A stretch of 36,782 bases of DNA from Phycisphaerales bacterium. GTDB lineage: Bacteria; Planctomycetota; Phycisphaerae; Phycisphaerales; SM1A02. Of this stretch, positions 35,188-36,782 are shown one piece after another. The DNA lies in the NCBI GenBank assembly GCA_013003065.1, contig JABDLI010000341.1, forward strand, positions 1-36,782, read 5' to 3'. The notes below the pieces were generated by a model. That model was not told where the DNA came from and did not search any database. It worked only from the letters and a program-made list of their open reading frames with translations. The translations under genes were made by a program, and so were the position numbers. How positions within the stretch are numbered: the first letter of the stretch is position 1; every line of letters starts with the position of its first letter.

Positions 35188-35197
35188 GGGGGGGGGG
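35188..35197. repeat. Homopolymeric G10 tract
   Basis: ccggagc GGGGGGGGGG ccgcg; borders the hexanucleotide array. Confidence 0.85.
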
Positions 35198-35198
35198 C

Positions 35199-35413
35199 CG
35201 CGTCCGTGGCCGTGTCCGCGCCCGTGACCGCGTCCGTGTCCGTGGCCGCGACCGCGTCCGTGGCCGCGTCCGTGTCCGTGGCCGCGTCCGTGTCCGCGAC
35301 CGTGACCGCGTCCGTGTCCGTGCCCGTGACCGCGTCCGTGTCCGCGACCGTGACCGCGTCCGTGTCCGCGACCGTGACCGCGTCCGTGTCCGCGACCGCG
35401 TCCGTGTCCGCGC
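35199..35413. repeat. Degenerate hexanucleotide array (CGYGNC units; 24-nt higher-order unit CGTGACCGCGTCCGTGTCCGCGAC)
   Basis: About 35 tandem hexamers between pseudopilin copies B and A, e.g. cgtgaccgcgtccgtgtccgcgaccgtgaccgcgtccgtgtccgcgac. Confidence 0.9.
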
Positions 35414-36559
35414 TCAATCCCCGACGACGTCGCGCCCTCGGATTCCATCCGTCGTCAGAATGTGAAAGCTCGTCGCCGCCTGGTCGTATCCGGCGTCGAT
35501 GAGATAGCCGTTCTCATCCCAGACGGTGTCCTTGCTCCACAAACCCCAGTTCGGCTCCCCGGTCTGCGCTCGCATGCGGCCGTCGGCTCGCATCGCCTTG
35601 CGGACGCCCACGCCCTCGACGTGACCGTCGTAGAAGAGGGTGATCGGGCTCGACTCCCAGGCGTGGTTGAAGTAGTAGGGCTCGCAGCCCGCGTACGTGC
35701 CGGGATCGAAGATGCCGTTGCAGTCCTGCTGGGCGTTTTGAAGCCAGTGGTGCTCGAGCATGTGCGTCTTGAGGTTGGGGTAGAGCGCCTGGCTGAACGA
35801 CGGCGAGCGGTGGCCGGCGGCGAAGGACCAGGGGTCGGCCCAGCCGTTGGCCGTGTCGTCGTTGGGATCGTCGTGCCACATGACCTGCGGGTTGAACATC
35901 GCCGCCGGGCTCAGGACGTAGCTCGTCCACGCCGGGATCTCGCCCAGCTCGCTCGTGACCTCGGCGAGGAAGCAGAAGTCGTCCGGGCTCTGGAAGCACT
36001 GGCCGACGGCGTTGATGGCCGCCTTGTCCTTCGGGGCGTAGAAGACCGGGTCGTAGAACTTGCCACTGACGTACTGGCTGAACTGACGGGCGTTGCCCAG
36101 CCGGAACGAGCCGAAGTACTCGTTGAACCCCGTGAAGTTGATCGGGAGCGTCAGCCCGTTGTTCGCCGCGTGGGTGCAGCGGTAGGCGAGCATTCGCGAG
36201 ATGCCCTCATCTGGATGCCAGCCCCAGCCCAGGTACACCGGCGGGTGCTGCGTCGCGTCGTAGAGGGGATCGCCGACCGGACCACCGTGCGCGGCCTGGT
36301 AGTTGGCGTAGGCATCGTGCGTGCCCGAGCCCCATTGCCCGATGTTGTCGTCGACGAACGTGAGCTGCCGATCGCTCCACTCCGCCGCGTACGCCTGGTG
36401 CGCGGTGGCGAGGTTCCGGAGGTTGGACTGGGAGATCGACACCTTGGCCTGATCACGCGCCTTGCCGATGGCGGGCAGGAGGATGCCGACGAGCAACGCG
36501 ATGATGGAGACGACGACGAGCAGCTCGATGATCGTGAAGGCGTGGCGTCGGGTGATCAT
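35414..36559 (-). CDS. Prepilin-type N-terminal cleavage/methylation domain protein (H-X9-DG type), copy B
   Basis: MITRRHAFTIIELLVVVSIIALLVGILLPAIGKARDQAKVSISQSNLRNLATAHQAYAAEW...; near-identical C-terminal region to copy A. Confidence 0.88.
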   Translation of the reverse strand: MITRRHAFTIIELLVVVSIIALLVGILLPAIGKARDQAKVSISQSNLRNLATAHQAYAAEWSDRQLTFVDDNIGQWGSGTHDAYANYQAAHGGPVGDPLYDATQHPPVYLGWGWHPDEGISRMLAYRCTHAANNGLTLPINFTGFNEYFGSFRLGNARQFSQYVSGKFYDPVFYAPKDKAAINAVGQCFQSPDDFCFLAEVTSELGEIPAWTSYVLSPAAMFNPQVMWHDDPNDDTANGWADPWSFAAGHRSPSFSQALYPNLKTHMLEHHWLQNAQQDCNGIFDPGTYAGCEPYYFNHAWESSPITLFYDGHVEGVGVRKAMRADGRMRAQTGEPNWGLWSKDTVWDENGYLIDAGYDQAATSFHILTTDGIRGRDVVGD

Positions 36560-36598
36560 GGCGAGGGTCCTTGTTGTGCGCGTGTTCCTTGGTGGGGG

Positions 36599-36740
36599 CG
36601 TGTTCGTGTCCGCGTCCGGGTCCGCGACCGTGTCCGCGGCCGTGTTCGCGTCCGTGTCCGCGTCCGCGGCCGTGTCCGTGTCCGCGACCGCGTCCGCGAC
36701 CGTGTCCGTGTCCGTGTGCGCGTTCGTATCCGCGACCGCA
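36599..36740. repeat. Second degenerate hexanucleotide array (CGYGNC units) upstream of copy B
   Basis: tgttcgtgtccgcgtccgggtccgcgaccgtgtccgcggccgtg...; same unit as 35199-35413; begins about 40 nt upstream of the copy B start codon. Confidence 0.88.
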
Positions 36741-36782
36741 TGCACAGCGGCGTCCGCACCAACCACACCCAAACCCAATCGT

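Noticed and set aside
35199-35413. CRISPR array
   Set aside because: Continuous 6-nt/24-nt tandem units without unique spacers; no cas genes in the window.
34935-35417. ORF extension of pseudopilin A through the hexamer array (MSADTDAVADTDAV...)
   Set aside because: A class III prepilin leader must be short and the natural start is at 34934; all frames of the array are open, so openness is weak evidence. Kept only as a caveat in a finding.

Overview
This GC-rich (roughly 68-70% by eye) bacterial window looks like Planctomycetes/Phycisphaerae. The main support is family content and gene order: planctomycete-style H-X9-DG pseudopilins, plus YbbR, CdaA, TPR and RDD proteins. The core is a + strand flagellar block (~7.35-25.17 kb): TPR protein, FlgN-like, an FlrB/FlrC-type sigma-54 two-component pair, flgB, flgC, fliE, fliF, fliG, fliH, fliI, fliJ, a MotE-like protein, fliK, flgD, a TIGR02530-like flagellar operon protein, flgE and flbD. 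It is flanked on the left by tyrS, ybbR-cdaA, a lipoprotein and an RDD protein. On the right are a DegT-type aminotransferase, a HEAT-like protein, dnaA, a GNAT protein, rpmA, obgE and two tandem paralogous pseudopilin-like genes. The best non-coding signals are: (1) a 767-nt intergenic region (5005-5771) with five stem-loops that all expose GGA on the same strand, including exact CsrB-type CAGGATG and CAGGACG loops, followed by a GGA-rich purine tract, making a candidate CsrA-sequestering RNA; (2) a 28-bp perfect inverted repeat between convergent genes whose unit recurs 20 kb away (REPIN-like family); (3) hexanucleotide arrays beside both tandem pseudopilin genes; (4) structured leaders before rpmA, obgE and flgD. 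Two conserved enzymes show motif deviations: DnaA (LGRTYHSTI in place of the GGRDHTTV-type signature) and CdaA (DLG in place of DGA). All calls were made by reading the sequence; no searches or folding programs were run.
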